A stretch of DNA of 64,000 nucleotides from Crossaster papposus (lineage: Eukaryota > Echinodermata > Asteroidea > Velatida > Solasteridae): contig JBAIAA010000600.1 of NCBI GenBank assembly GCA_037893245.1, forward strand, positions 62,001-126,000, written 5' to 3'. Every line of letters begins with the position of its first letter. Position 1 is the stretch's first letter. Below the pieces are notes generated by a model. That model worked only from the letters and a program-made list of their open reading frames with translations, searched no databases and was not told where the DNA came from. The position numbers and the translations under genes are program-made. Shown here piece after piece: positions 46,043 through 57,593 of the stretch.

Positions 46043-46244
46043 ACTAGACAAACATCTCAACAAACAAAAGCTTCTCGGGACTTTTGTGGCAGAAGTGATT
46101 CTTGATTTGACGAGAAAGTATAGTTTTTATTGTCAAGAACGATCTAATAAGAATATTGAGATTTGAGCTCTGGAAAAACATATGTAAATATGTAAATATA
46201 TTTTTAATTTCTGTGAAGATTCTAAACTTTTGAGTAACGTTGCC

Positions 46245-46530
46245 CATTATCTTTGCTTAGTCGTATAGTGAGTGGGCAGCGAGTAATACAACGTTTTGAA
46301 TGGCGGATTTTCTCATGGAAGGCGATAAAATTGTGGTAAATTGCCTCGCTCAAGGACACATTCGGATGGGACGTTAAGCTGTAGGTCCCGTGCGTTGTGT
46401 AATGCACGTAAAAGAACCCAGTAACACTCTTCGCTAAGAGAAGGGGTTCGCCCCAGTGTTCCTGGCAGCGCCTCGGAATAGGCAACTATAGATAGACGGC
46501 GCTTTACAAATGCATGATCATCATCATCAT
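46245..46530 (+). mobile_element. SINE/LINE 3' tail with (ATC)n end
   Basis: The body has GGATGGGACGTTAAGCTGTA, AATGCACGTAAAAGAACCCA and GAAGGGGTTCGCCCC; it ends GGCGCTTTACAAATGCATGATC followed by ATC repeats. Such bodies and microsatellite tails are typical of invertebrate SINEs and their partner LINEs. No clear tRNA head was found, so the 5' end may be lost. Confidence 0.6.
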
Positions 46531-48984
46531 ATACACACTGTCTTGTAGTTAGTATATCGTAATTCCTGTCCCGAAGATCATCGAACACGTAACAATAAAT
46601 TTATGTCGAGAGTCACTGCCATTTAACAATTCCTAAAGTTTTACCATTCCTAGATATTTAAAGCTATCTGCGTTTGCAATCATGGCCGATCCAATGTAAT
46701 GTTCAAAGCGGCCTTTGAGATATGAAAACGTTATAAGTTAGATTCGCGGTGGAAACAAACGAAGAACGGACCATGTGAGTATTTTTCCAGTCATACTCTG
46801 AATTGGAATAACATCTCGACAAAATATTAAGGCACATGCCAAGTATCGAATGATTCACGCTCGGCCGCTTGCGCCACGTTTTAACATTGGCTCGCGAACC
46901 AACGACATGCTCGATTATCGGTATACTCTCCGTCGTACGTGACGAAGCAATAATAAGATATATTATATAGAAGACAAATATCTCTTCGTGTCCTTGTTTT
47001 TTTTATTATTATGCACGATTTTTTTCCAGCGATGTTTCCGTTGGGAATTGTTGAAGCTATAAATATCTACCCCAAAACGAAATGTGTATTTGCATTACAA
47101 TCAACGAACGGGGATGATGAATGTATGTTACTTAAAAGAACGCGTAATAGAGACACGTCTTTTGTCGACTCGATATCGATTACCGAAATAAATGCCTTCT
47201 GGTTTTGTAAGATAATCTGTGTATTTTTTACAGCTCGGTATCGAATGTTACCGCTATTACACTCTGAAAGTGCTTTTTTAGCCCCCGGACGGTACATTTT
47301 TGTTTTATTTGAAAATAATCTTCAAACAAGATTTAATTTTATTTGTGTGTACCTCGACGGCTAACAGGTGGTTTGCAATTGTTTTACGAGCGTGAAGAGC
47401 AATAGCCGGCATGTTCGCGAACAGGGGAAAGTCGCCGGGTCAGTTCCCGGAGGAGAACTTGGGTTTCGAGAAGAACACTGTATGCATGATTTTTAACGAG
47501 TCGGTGAATTAATGTCAGATTTCATAATCATAATACGGATGAGATGATGTATTTTATTAGGTAATTTGTGCTTTGCCGTTCATTGCCAGTGGCCGACGTC
47601 CACACAGCCATTCATTAACAACTGGCCGTTTTGGTGTTACGTGTATTATTGCCTTGGGGTCAAACATTTTGGCTCTCGAAAATCGAAGTGTTTTTTAGGC
47701 TCCTCGCAATTCTAGCTGCATGTACATGTACATAATCGTGTCCTACTAATGCAGCGCATTCTGCGAACCTGCGAAACACAATGAGTGTATTGGTGCTGTG
47801 TATGCTGTTGCACGTTCGACGTGTGCTGAAATTCGGTACCCTGAGTGTAAACCAACGTTGAATCGTCTGTATGGAGGACAATTTAAAATGTTTACGGTTT
47901 GAAATACTTGTATGCCACATGCCCGCCGCGGCTGTGTCGTCTTTTCTTGGGAACGGTAGCCTAGTTTCCTTTCACATGATCTTTACTACATGATAAGTAA
48001 AATAATCAAGAATCTATGATAAAAGAACGACGTACGTACACCTTTAATCCATCTTTATGGCGTTGTTCGGTGAAGCACTCGTATTTTTAATTGTTTCGGT
48101 AAATAGTTTCAGCGATATCTCGGTATTGAGGGACTAAATAACTAGAGCTATTGTGATTAGTATCCCTATACGTTTTTGTTGTTGACGACACAATCTCGAA
48201 GCCGTTTCAAACTCGAAGCATTATTGTCAACAACCCCTTGTCATTCTCGTATACCTATCCCATTTTGTCTGTCACTATAGTAACTTAGGACTGGTTATGA
48301 CATGGCGAGTCGATCGGGCAGTGCTACTATATAGGAGAAAAAAGACGAGAAAGACGAGAAAGTCGAGTCGAGTCGTGCAATTGTATTATGCAGTGACTCG
48401 AGTCGGGTCATTTACCCATCGGGACTCGAGTCGATTCACTACAAATTGTGACTCCAGTCGACTCATCACAACTCAGTTTCTTCCAAACAAACCTTCAAGT
48501 CATAGCTAGTTCAGCATTTCAGAGACGATAAAGTACACGACGGCCTAGTTATGTTTCCTCATGACCTAAATGAATAAAATAATAATAAACAACCAGAAAC
48601 GATAATGGACAAGCGCAACCAAGAAACGTCGCACCAAATGAGGTCAGCATTCACTCTAATAGCGGCTGACCAGTGTCCGTTGCGATGCATGGCGCACAGT
48701 GCTTTAAATTTGCTTTTCCTCGACCGCTTCTGGCAAGGGAACGTCGGTTGCATTTAGCCCAATTCTTCGTCACCTCTTATTTAATTCCATTTGCGAGTCA
48801 AGAAACAAAGTTCGGTGTCCGGAAGTGCCCGTTGCACTTAGACTAAAGGGCCGGCGTACGTACAACATGTACGTGCGGACTTCGTGTAGGAGGTCGAACA
48901 ACAAAAACGGCTTGTGACAGGAATCGGTTTGGTTTCTAAGAGTTCTGACCTTATGCGAAGATTCGGTGACATATGAAAATCAGA
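46531..48984. other. no recognisable gene; GACTCGAGTC-rich patch
   Basis: At 48345-48480 the words GAGTCGAGTC and GACTCGAGTC recur, giving local dyads. A plus frame at 47011-47364 is preceded by a pyrimidine-rich TTTCCAG, but its encoded residues look random. Nothing else supported. Confidence 0.4.
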
Positions 48985-49085
48985 CTCCTTTGTAAATCGG
49001 ACTTTTCGCCTAGTATTATTAGTACCCTCACGTGACCGGTCGCTCTCCTAATTATCTTGAAGCAGGCACTACCAATGAGCAAGGA
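48985..49085 (-). repeat. dispersed repeat family I, copy 2
   Basis: Reverse complement of 5878-5975: CTCACGTGACCGG, CTCTCCTAATTA and ACTACCAATGAG correspond in order. Includes the CACGTG word. Confidence 0.6.
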
Positions 49086-50514
49086 TTGTATTGTTGGAAA
49101 TTCACGCTACAACGGATATCGTAACTGTTGGTAGGATCAGGTAGCACAAAACTAAACTCCGTAAATTATACATCATATTATCTCATGATCGAACACGAAT
49201 CACGAAACGCGGTAACAATTTGAACATATTCCCCAATGTGCCGTAAGATTGCGTTTTAACTTTTAATGTTGGCAAGTTGCCAAACAAGTATACACATACC
49301 TCGCGTTTGTAATCTTGGCAGTCTGCCACGGTGCATTTGGCGTCTGTAAATCTTCATTTGTATCGCTACATCAGGGGGGGGGGGGGAGGGGGGGGGGGGG
49401 GGGGCCCTTCGAGGCTGTGATTGCGAAACGCTGTGGTACCGTCCATTCTCAAAATAGGGGGGAACAATTTTCTCACTCGAAAAATAAAGAGTTTTTGGCA
49501 TCCAATCTTAACATCTTGTCTTTTGTAGTTGTACAAGGTTGTTATTTACCTTAATGTTTATCATCCAATGGCAAAAATTGTATTGAAAATGAAAAAAGCA
49601 GTCGAAAAAATTAAGCGTTGACGTACCGTTGATGCGCGTGGAGATTGTGCACAAATACTCAAACGACGTTAACAAATACCTCCCCTAAAAAGGGCAATAA
49701 TAATCGATAAATTGTGAAAAATCGTGCTTTGACCCCACTCATTTTTTTCCATGGATACGTTAAAAAAGGATGTAGCAGTGATATACTGAATTTTTAAAAC
49801 AATCTGCCTGTGACCCCCTTGCGTTTTATCGTGTTGTTTTCGAACGAAAATGGCAGAAAATGACATCGCCCCAAAACAAATTCGTGTGGATCGTGCCTGT
49901 GTACCTGGCTTTGCGGACGTTATTTGAATCACTGAATTCGGGGAGCGAGCGCGGAGCAAATTTGTACGTGTTTCAATGGCGCGCTTCGAGAGGGCGATCT
50001 ATACGTATTTACTGTGTGAGATGTGCGACTCATGAGCGTGGAAGAACGAATGAGATACATTTCAACGTTGGTGGCGCACTTTGTTGGGCCCCCCTCCGCC
50101 CCCCCCCCCCCCCCCTGCGCTACATACAGTGCAACGTCCGTTCAAAATGTGCCTGTTCGGGAACGAGCGGATACAGCAATTTTGCACGTTTAATACTGCG
50201 CGTGAAAAGGAGAGCGCCCTCAAGCGAAGCTGTCTCTGTTCTGATCTCCATACCGTTGCACGGGCTATTACTAATTAGTATTATTTTGCCAATTAATCAT
50301 CCCTAATTACGTAATTAAACAAAGCATGTGTTAGATTGTTGCCAACAGTAACAGTCAGTATACCTTTTGATTGTATTATGGGGGAATAGATTCTGCCTAT
50401 GCATGCCATTCAAGGAGATTTTCGGTACATGTATTTGGCGTATACTAAAAATGAGCATTTGGAATATTGGTGGTTCTTTCTTATAGTGCCCACATTGTTG
50501 CTTCTGCTAGTGTG
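49086..50514. other. no recognisable gene; G and C homopolymers
   Basis: G13-A-G17 at 49374-49404 and C17 at 50099-50115. The 148-codon plus frame 49860-50306 spans the C run and has no domain; antisense frames are open too. Confidence 0.45.
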
Positions 50515-50743
50515 TATATACACCATAAAAACAAATTGGTTGAAAATAACCAATTGATTAGTAGATATGTGTCCAACCAATATAATGGTAAATTTTAACC
50601 AAAATAGTTGTTATTTTGACCAATATTTTTATATTATTGGTTATTTCGACCACTATTTTGGTTACAATTGACCAATATCATTGGTTGGATACATATCTAC
50701 CAATCAGTTGGTAATTTCAACCAATCTGATTTTAGGTGTATAT
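50515..50743. repeat. palindromic MITE rich in TTGGTT/AACCAA
   Basis: Arms pair end to end: GTATATACACC / GGTGTATATG, CAAATTGGTTGAAA / TTTCAACCAATCTG, AGATATGTGTCCAACCAAT / ATTGGTTGGATACATATCT. About 229 bp with a small loop. No coding capacity and no second copy noticed. Confidence 0.85.
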
Positions 50744-51509
50744 GCAGCATCCGTTTTAGCTGCTGGTAACAGCTCATAAAATCCCCATGCTCATTTGTTA
50801 TAGTTAGTTTGTTAGTAACAAACTTTTATAGTTTGGTATCCGGTCGCTTCGGAACCTTGTCAAGTCGGCATCTTATCTTACCAACTATAGACATCTACAA
50901 ACGTGGGACGTTACCAACTCGGCCCTATACCAACTGGCACCCACATTTAAATTTAACTGTGCAGTGTACCTGGCAAACTGGGCACTTTGACAACTAAGCA
51001 CCTGCAGCATGCCTGTCAATCAAACAGCGCGCATTGACCAATAGGATAACGAGTTTTGGTCAGCTGAGTTAGCAACAGTTGCTACAGGCGTGGCCCGGTC
51101 CCTCCATTATCTCGGTCGGTGTAACGTTACACACAATTACGAGTGTGTTCATATTTAGCAGCAACCCCTTTATCATCGTTGAAAGTATTATTCGGTGAAG
51201 GTGGCGATAACTCAATCTCGCACCTGGAATGGCGATCACAAAATACTGGCCCTGGAGCTGTCGGCGTATCAGATGCCGATCATTGTTAATCGCTTTACAT
51301 GCAGACGAACAAAAAGAATGCCCGCCAGCAGCGTATGCGAATGTATCCCACTCCAAGCGGCTCAATGTTTCCCCGTTACATCGAGCACAAGTAAGTGGGC
51401 GTCACTCGCTGCATCAGGCAGGGCGAGAAAAGTTGCGGTTAAAGGGATCCCGCAAGAATTATTGGACGTTTAATACATTATGGCTTAATAGTCTCCAGAA
51501 TCGTGTTCC
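50744..51509. other. unassigned; possible but weak exon at about 51195-51388
   Basis: A GTAAGT donor-like site at 51390 follows an open plus frame, but no AG acceptor with a pyrimidine tract enters that frame and a competing frame and the minus strand are open too. Treated as unproven. Confidence 0.3.
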
Positions 51510-51937
51510 GAAAAAAAAGGTACTTTACTGTTATTCCCCCGCCAAAAAATTATCAACTCAAACTACTTATAAATTCAAACAGAAAGTGAAAACAAGTGAA
51601 ATACAAGTTTAAATACGTCTTCTACATCAACTCAAACTAAACTTGGCTTTGATTAACATTGAATAAACTGCTCAGTTTGGTGGCCAGTACACGGCAATGT
51701 CCGCCAAAATCCTGTCGAACAAGTTCAAGTTTCGGTGGCGCTTGCGCCACATCCACTCGCAAAGGTGCGGGTTAGGGTTAGTGTTTGGGTTAGGGTATAA
51801 TATACCCTATATTATACCCTAACCCAAACACTAACCCTAACCCACATCCTAACACTATTTTTTGAGTAATTTAAGTACAATCCAAAAATATTGTTTTTGG
51901 CGGGGGAATAACAGAAAAGTACCCGAAAAAAGGAAAA
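51510..51937. repeat. foldback element with telomere-like palindrome at its centre
   Basis: Left end GGTACTTTACTGTTATTCCC-CCGCCAAAAA is complemented by TTTTTGGCGGGGGAATAACA-GAAAAGTACC on the right. In between lies a palindrome (51769-51843) with 36-nt arms built from GGGTTA units and a 3-nt loop, and a GTGGCGCTTGCGCCAC dyad. No coding capacity. Confidence 0.82.
51769..51843. repeat. perfect 36-nt-arm palindrome of GGGTTA units
   Basis: GGGTTAGGGTTAGTGTTTGG at 51769 is mirrored exactly up to 51843 around CCC. Head-to-head telomere-like units joined by an AT-rich centre. Confidence 0.92.
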
Positions 51938-51986
51938 AAAAATAGACGTTTTGTTATAAGGCGTCATTTTTAAGGATTTGTTTCAG

Positions 51987-52364
51987 CACAAAAATAAACC
52001 TGTACCGAGCCAAATGAATGAAGGTCACAGGAGAAATATCCGTCACTCTATCGGTCTCAAGTTTCTGCTCACCAGCAAGAGCCGCCCGCCGCAATTCGTG
52101 CAATACAAGCTCACGCCTTCCATCCAAGCAAACGGCAACTATAACCTTGCCCTCCAGGCGTTAGGACAGACCACTGACGGCGACACCAATGCAATTGCAT
52201 CCAGGTCATTATTGTCGGTGATCTTGATTTGCTGGAAAGGCGTCTTCGTTTGGCCTAGAGGTACGTGTGCGGTTGCCGTAATAGGAAGTTCTTCTTTTTG
52301 TTGGTTGCATGGTTCACTGTTTACACCTGCAGATGGGGTAGTCCCGATAGATAGTGATACCTAA
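51987..52364 (+). CDS. candidate coding exon, unknown protein
   Basis: A pyrimidine-leaning TTTGTTTCAG precedes 51987. From there the plus frame is open to TAA at 52362, while the other five frames are interrupted. Residues 1-73 (HKNKPVPSQMNEGHRRNIRH through QALGQTTDGDTNAIASR) are polar with coding-like codon choice; residues 74-92 are hydrophobic (SLLSVILICWKGVFVW). A GTACGT donor at 52261 and CTGCAG acceptor at 52331 bracket a 72-nt segment that is a multiple of three, so splicing it or not leaves the same end (DGVVPIDSDT). A weaker donor (GTCATT) sits at 52205. The start is phase 0, compatible with the signal-peptide exon at 45217-45285; joined they would give a protein of about 125-148 residues. 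I do not recognise the family. Confidence 0.42.
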   Translation, partial: HKNKPVPSQMNEGHRRNIRHSIGLKFLLTSKSRPPQFVQYKLTPSIQANGNYNLALQALGQTTDGDTNAIASRSLLSVILICWKGVFVWPRGTCAVAVIGSSSFCWLHGSLFTPADGVVPIDSDT

Positions 52365-52743
52365 ACCCTCAGGTGATGTGACGGCAAGCGACAGGAAATG
52401 TTTGCCAAAGTGTGGGAAAAAAGCCACAGGCGCATTTGGAAGGTTTTTTGTGCCCATATGACGCGTGACTTGGTTGAATGATGACAAAGCGAACTATGTT
52501 CTAGGCATTTGGTCATTTACAGCAATAGGACAAGACAATATAACATATGTCATGCGTCCACATATCAAAGACAAGTACGGACTGCCGTAACAACATCTGT
52601 TAAACGTGTCACTATAGTCACCATGTGGAGTATTTATATGATTATTTTCTGAACTTATAACTGGCGATCATGTTCTTGAGTTGTACAATTCACGCGTTGC
52701 GGAATTTAAGATGCACATTAATTTCGACGAGTTAAACGCACAC

Positions 52744-52910
52744 GTCATTGATTTCGTCGAAGGAGCATTGGTATACAAATTATGAATGTTTGTGAGTGCA
52801 ATGGTAAGAATAATTTCATGAGATGACGGATGGAATTTCCGTTTCACGAGGCAAACCCGAGTGGAATGGAACATTCATCTTTCACTGAATGACATTATTC
52901 TTTCCATTGC
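52744..52910. repeat. dispersed repeat family L, copy 1
   Basis: Shares GACNGATGGAAT, GAGTGGAATGGAACATTC and the AATAATTTCAT flank with 61955-62045. Partly palindromic around GGAATTTCC...GGAATGGAACATTC. Confidence 0.6.
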
Positions 52911-53716
52911 ACGAACGTGAAACATTTATATTTGTTTTATACCACGCCTGAATAAATCCTTGCGTCTGATTGGTCAGTGTAATGGAAGCTCTGTATTCAC
53001 CGTTAAATAGAACTTCAATTTTTGGCGCCCAAAGCCAAACTAGTAGACGAAGCGGCGGTTTCGAAACACGTAGACTGTTGTCTTGTCTTAAAACTGTACA
53101 AACTACCTCACAATATCCCATCCAAATATATTACATGTACATCAAAAGCACTTTTTGTGTGTGTCTGGTACACGGTTTGTTCACATTTTCTCACTATTGA
53201 CATCTTAAGTTGATAAATTGTAAATAAGTTAGCAAAAGCCCCTCCTCACCAATCATTAACCTATCACTATAGCCAATCATTATTCACCATTCGATTTTTT
53301 TTCTTAACAAATTTACAAACGTCTACCCTTTCCAGCTTGGTTCATTAAAGATTTATAACTTTGGAGTTTCTCCTCGAGGCGCCGTGAAACTCGTATACGA
53401 AAAAAAAAAAAAAATGGTTTCGTATTTGCTTGAGAACTACTTGCACTTCCCCTCGGGCGCCGAGCCCTATCGGTAAATATGTTGACACTTCCCATTAAAG
53501 CTTTCCCCCCGTAAAGAAAAAAAGAGCAGAACATATAACAATTTGATTTGAGAGTTGAGAGCTAAAAGTGAAATATGTACCGTGCAATGCGCGACACAGC
53601 GGAGTGTTTACATTGCTATATACTCGGAGGAAGCGACCGTGAAGCAGTGAACGACCAAGACAAGCATTGTATTAATCCACCTCGTTCTCATCAACAATGT
53701 TATCTTGTTGTAATAA
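52911..53716. other. no recognisable gene
   Basis: A plus frame at 52970-53200 lacks splice or domain support. A14 run near 53400. Confidence 0.4.
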
Positions 53717-54118
53717 TTAAAGGTAGGATACACTATTTGCAGATGTCGAAACATTTTACTACCCAATTATTAAAAAAATATCTTGCTCATTTGAAAGTTT
53801 AGATAATCATTCTAGGCATCCAGCAACATTATTGCGCTAGATATCCTGTAATTAATCTGAAAAATAGAATTTTATAAAGACAAATACTCGATCGCCGTCC
53901 GGCGACTGCGAAAAAAACCTTAAACAACATAAGAAATAACTGCTTGACGCCGGTTGAAAACAAACGCTGTTTTTCGTGTTTTTCGTGCTTTTCTCGGCAT
54001 TCATGATTGTAAAACCTTTGACGGGTGAGTTAAACGATATTTACTATAAAATACAACCCCCCGAATCGACCAATTCATTATAATTCGAACATTCACCAAT
54101 GGTGTACCCTACCTTTAA
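53717..54118 (-). repeat. MITE family A, copy 8 (full length)
   Basis: TTAA at both edges; termini AGGTAGGATACACTATT and AATGGTGTACCCTACCT on the minus strand. Retains the GATCGCCGTCCGGCGA palindrome and C6. Confidence 0.92.
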
Positions 54119-54734
54119 GGACCTATTCACGGCTTCTATTGGCCTCCATACTATTGGGTTTTGAATTGAAGGGCAATATCACGCGGTATATTTTTGGCAT
54201 ATCGTAATGTTTTCGCCGCTGGGCATGCTGTATCGTATCTCAATGAGTTTAACACAAACATTACGTGAAGTGGGGCAGACAGAGGAAATATTTGGGGGAA
54301 ATTGTTAATCTCCCAACATATATTTATTCAAATCTGCGATGGCCCTACAGCAGCCAAATATCTTACTCCGACGGTTCCAAATTCCTTGCTTGTGTCATCA
54401 AAGGTATACAATCTCATCACAGTCGTGTCAGTCACACACCGTGGATAAGCCCAGACCGCTCTATAGCTCAGCCCATCCGTACGACAAGACCAAGATAAAT
54501 AGTCCAAGAAAGTGGCGCGTATGCTTTCCCGCCAAACGCCTGTGCCGAGTTTTATAACCCCCGCCGCATATATATATATCCCCGTAGATTACGAGCACGG
54601 TTGTAATCTTTCTCCAAAGCCCTCCCTGCGACCGAAATGACACGTTCGGTCAATGGGAAAAGGTACAAAGATTTTTACAAAACAAAAGAACCTGTCCCCA
54701 CAACTAGGTGGAGGCTAGAACACTAACACACAAA
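54119..54734. other. no recognisable gene
   Basis: Two overlapping plus frames (54265-54498, 54339-54557) in different phases, neither with a domain. Nothing else seen. Confidence 0.35.
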
Positions 54735-55280
54735 CACAGTCATGTATGGACCGGCAATCGTGGACGGGGCATTGTCCGACCGTCTTACCCCTTTTGTTTG
54801 TACTGGACGTTGTGTCAATCGTGGACCCATTGTTTGCCTCTCAATTCCTTTGTCCGACGGCCACGATTTCCGATCAATACAAACGCACACACACAAGCGT
54901 GTAAACGCCTTCAACCGGGGACAGGGCATTGTCCGACCGTCTTACCTCTTTTGTTTGTACTAACGTTTTTGGATGATCGCTATAGAATTTGCACACGAGT
55001 CGGAATCGGGGACCTTGGCGAAATAGAGGACCCTATTGTCCTCTATTGTTATACGTCTCCTATTTCAATCAAAAACAAACTCACACACACCAGTATGTAA
55101 ACATCTTCCATTCGTGGGCCCCCTATTGTCCCTCGTTTGTTATACCTCGATATACCTCCCCTATGTTTGTACACGATTTTCAATTGTGGAAGTTCTGTCA
55201 ATCCTGGGCCTTTTTGTACTTTATTGTCCACTGCAATGCAGGTACAAGCTCGCATACTTATGGTGTAGCTATACGCACGA
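54735..55280 (+). repeat. repeat family H, internally repeated
   Basis: The word GGGGCATTGTCCGACCGTCT followed by TACC-CTTTTGTTTGTACT occurs near 54766 and, slightly changed, near 54924; related CAATCGTGGAC and CCACGATT words are interspersed on both strands. The same words occur at 62640-62820, so this is a dispersed, internally repeated element. Confidence 0.75.
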
Positions 55281-55293
55281 GGACCCGCTATTG

Positions 55294-55391
55294 TTCCCTT
55301 CTTTTTTTCTTTTTTTTTCTTTTTTTTTCTCTTTTTTTTCTCTTTTTTTTTTTTTTTTCTCTTCTTTTTTTCTCTCCTTTTTTTCTCTTCT
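55294..55391 (+). repeat. 98-nt uninterrupted pyrimidine tract
   Basis: Only C and T from 55294 to 55391 (CTTTTTTTT and TCTC units), extended to about 55510 with few interruptions. Could form triplex (H-) DNA. The 202- and 168-codon frames across it are phenylalanine/serine or lysine/arginine runs produced by the tract. Confidence 0.9.
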
Positions 55392-55766
55392 GTTTTTCTC
55401 TTATTTTTGCCCCTTCTTTTATTCCCTTCTTTTTTTCTCTTCTTTTGTTCTCTTCTTTTGTTCCCTCCTTCTGTTCCCTTAGTTTGTTCCCTTCTTTTGT
55501 TCCCTCCGAGTTGAGATCGTGGACGTTGTGTCAAAATGTAGAGACATTTTGGCATCAGTTCCTAGTCGAAATGCACTGTGCAGTACAATGGCTATAATAA
55601 GAATCTATGAAAGATCAACGCATCAATATCTTGCTTCATATGAGAGGCTACGCTGTCCATTACACCCGTATCTATATAGTATATATGCACCATTTCATAC
55701 ATAATTGAATGTGCCAACAAAAGCTGGCCAGTAGATTTACTTTACCGATTTGGCCTGAAGCCGTCC

Positions 55767-56285
55767 TTAAATAGACTCCAACATTAACAATACTCCACTT
55801 CCCGCCTTTTTTTCCCCCGGCAAGCACGTCAATTTCCTAGTACCTAATAATATGATATTCTGTATAAACAACGTGTGAAGTTGGTTTATTGTTCGCACGA
55901 CCACTATCGCTGAATCAGAGCGGTTTTTTTTAAGGAGTCCGTCGCGATATCGATTCGGGGCAGCATGCATGTAGCGCTCATTCGTTTCATTCGCGCGCAA
56001 CCTTTTACGAGCACCGTATCCCTCGAATTGATTCGCAAAATATTGATACGTGTTTACGGCAAAAACAAGGTGTTGTGTTACTGTAGTGGACCACGTCTGT
56101 CTGACTTTTAGAAGGTGGGCGTTTTGAGAGAAAAAAAATAGTGCCACAGGCCTGTGAAAATTATTGGAATTTTCGGCGCTATTTTGTCGCCAGCTAGGGT
56201 TAAACAATGTGTATTGTTTTTCAAACCGTAATTGTGTGGAGGGTATCGGCGCGGAAGCACCTTCCAATTCTGTGGGCTCAGTCAA
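55767..56285 (-). CDS. 172-codon ORF, coding status doubtful
   Basis: The longest frame in the window not explained by a repeat: ATG at 56285, starts MTEPTELEGASAPIPSTQLR, ends at 55767. Composition is unremarkable; no signal peptide, membrane segment, zinc or catalytic motif is visible. No promoter motif or splice site supports it, and one chance frame of this size is expected in 64 kb. Reported because it is unique sequence. Confidence 0.15.
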   Translation of the reverse strand: MTEPTELEGASAPIPSTQLRFEKQYTLFNPSWRQNSAENSNNFHRPVALFFFSQNAHLLKVRQTWSTTVTQHLVFAVNTYQYFANQFEGYGARKRLRANETNERYMHAAPNRYRDGLLKKNRSDSAIVVVRTINQLHTLFIQNIILLGTRKLTCLPGEKKAGSGVLLMLESI

Positions 56286-56620
56286 TTACATAGCGCTATG
56301 CTAACATATCCCTACGCGTCGATATCGCTTCGCTCCGTGAAAGGGCTGGATGGCCATTGACGATCACCATATACGTGGACAGCGTATAAACACATTAATG
56401 TTACAGAACCGTCGTCATTCAACACACGTCTTTTAAAAGAATGCATTAATTGTTTACAAATAAACAGCGCCGAGTCGTTCTCGAATACCGACAAGCCAAT
56501 GAACTCTTTGCTGTCATTCTGTTGACGTACACGATAAGTGGCCCATTAGGGATTCCGGTACGTCCGAGGAATCATTAAAAAAAAACACAATGGCGTAATC
56601 GCTCGAGCATTCAGCTCGGA

Positions 56621-56975
56621 GGCCAATTTCATAGAGCCGCTAAGCATAATAAAATGCTTAACCCTCCTATATAATTATAGGGCAGTTGCCATAGAACTGT
56701 CTAACCTTTTAAAACCTTGAAAGGTGTAGCAGTGCAGTAGCAACAAATTCCGAAGCGTTTTGAAAGGTTCATACTTATTTACAGCCATTTTGTCCAGTAA
56801 GCAGATTTTGAAAGGTTTTGAAAGGTAAAACCATAGTATAGTTACAAACCAATTTTTGTTGCTTAGCATGAAAAGCACAGAATTTTGGCTGGTATAACCT
56901 GTTTTTACTTAGCCAGATTTGTTTTGCGCTCAGCAAATATTTGTTATTGCTTAGCAGCTCCATAAAACTGGCTCC
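56621..56975. repeat. MITE family B, copy 7, with an internal insertion
   Basis: Ends GGCCAATTTCATAGAGCC and GCTCCATAAAACTGGCTCC. About 175 bp of unrelated sequence (56665-56842, with repeated GAAAGGTTTTGAAAGGT words) replaces the GGCAAAAACAAGG segment. The insert has TATA-like flanks on both sides. Confidence 0.8.
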
Positions 56976-57496
56976 AGTTCTCTATATATAGATAACACAC
57001 AATCTCCCATACTATTTAGCCAAGATTCTGCTTCCATATTTCCGACGACCGACTCCACCTCCGAACATCGTATTGATTGCGTACCATTAACAGATCGAGA
57101 AGGGAGGGCAATGCGTGTGCATAGCACACGTATACCGAACAGTGCAGGGCAAGTTGCCGGAGACACCCCCCCCCTCCCCCACCCCCGGGGGCACTCGGGC
57201 TGTCAAACCCCTTGAGCGCGAAGATCGAAACGGTTACAACGACTCGCTTGTTGTGTTGCGTCCAGTCATGCATCTGTATTGTACACCTAATATTACCTTT
57301 GCTTTTGCTCGCTTCCATTATGACGAGTTTCATGCTTGTTTTTCACGTCTGTTTGCATTTGGCGCTCGCTAAGTGCACTGGTTGTCTTGTTCTGTCTTTT
57401 TTTAAAATGTACTCTTGGAGGTCAGTACGCGACTTCCGCAGTTCGTTTGAATTTCTACGTTTTTTTGGCTAAAGTGCCCATTTGAGAATGGGCTGT
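56976..57496. other. no recognisable gene
   Basis: C-rich stretch at 57165-57190. Overlapping frames on both strands, none with a recognisable domain. Confidence 0.4.
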
Positions 57497-57593
57497 TTAA
57501 AGGTATAGGATACACCATTGGTAATTGCTTGAATTATCATGAATGAGTAGATTTGGGGGGGTTGTATTTTATAGTAAATATCGTTTAAAGGTA
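57497..57593 (+). repeat. MITE family A, copy 9a, 5' fragment
   Basis: Consensus from TTAAAGGTATAGGATACACC to TATAGTAAATATCG, ending exactly at the internal TTAA of the family, where copy 9b begins. Contains the G7 state of the run. Confidence 0.9.

Noticed and set aside
51195..51388. Possible exon before GTAAGT at 51390
   Set aside because: No acceptor opens the frame, alternative frames and the opposite strand are equally open, and phases do not join cleanly with 45285.
54989..55597. 202-codon plus ORF and 168-codon minus ORF
   Set aside because: Both are produced by the long pyrimidine tract (Phe/Ser/Leu or Lys/Arg/Glu runs) and family H repeats.
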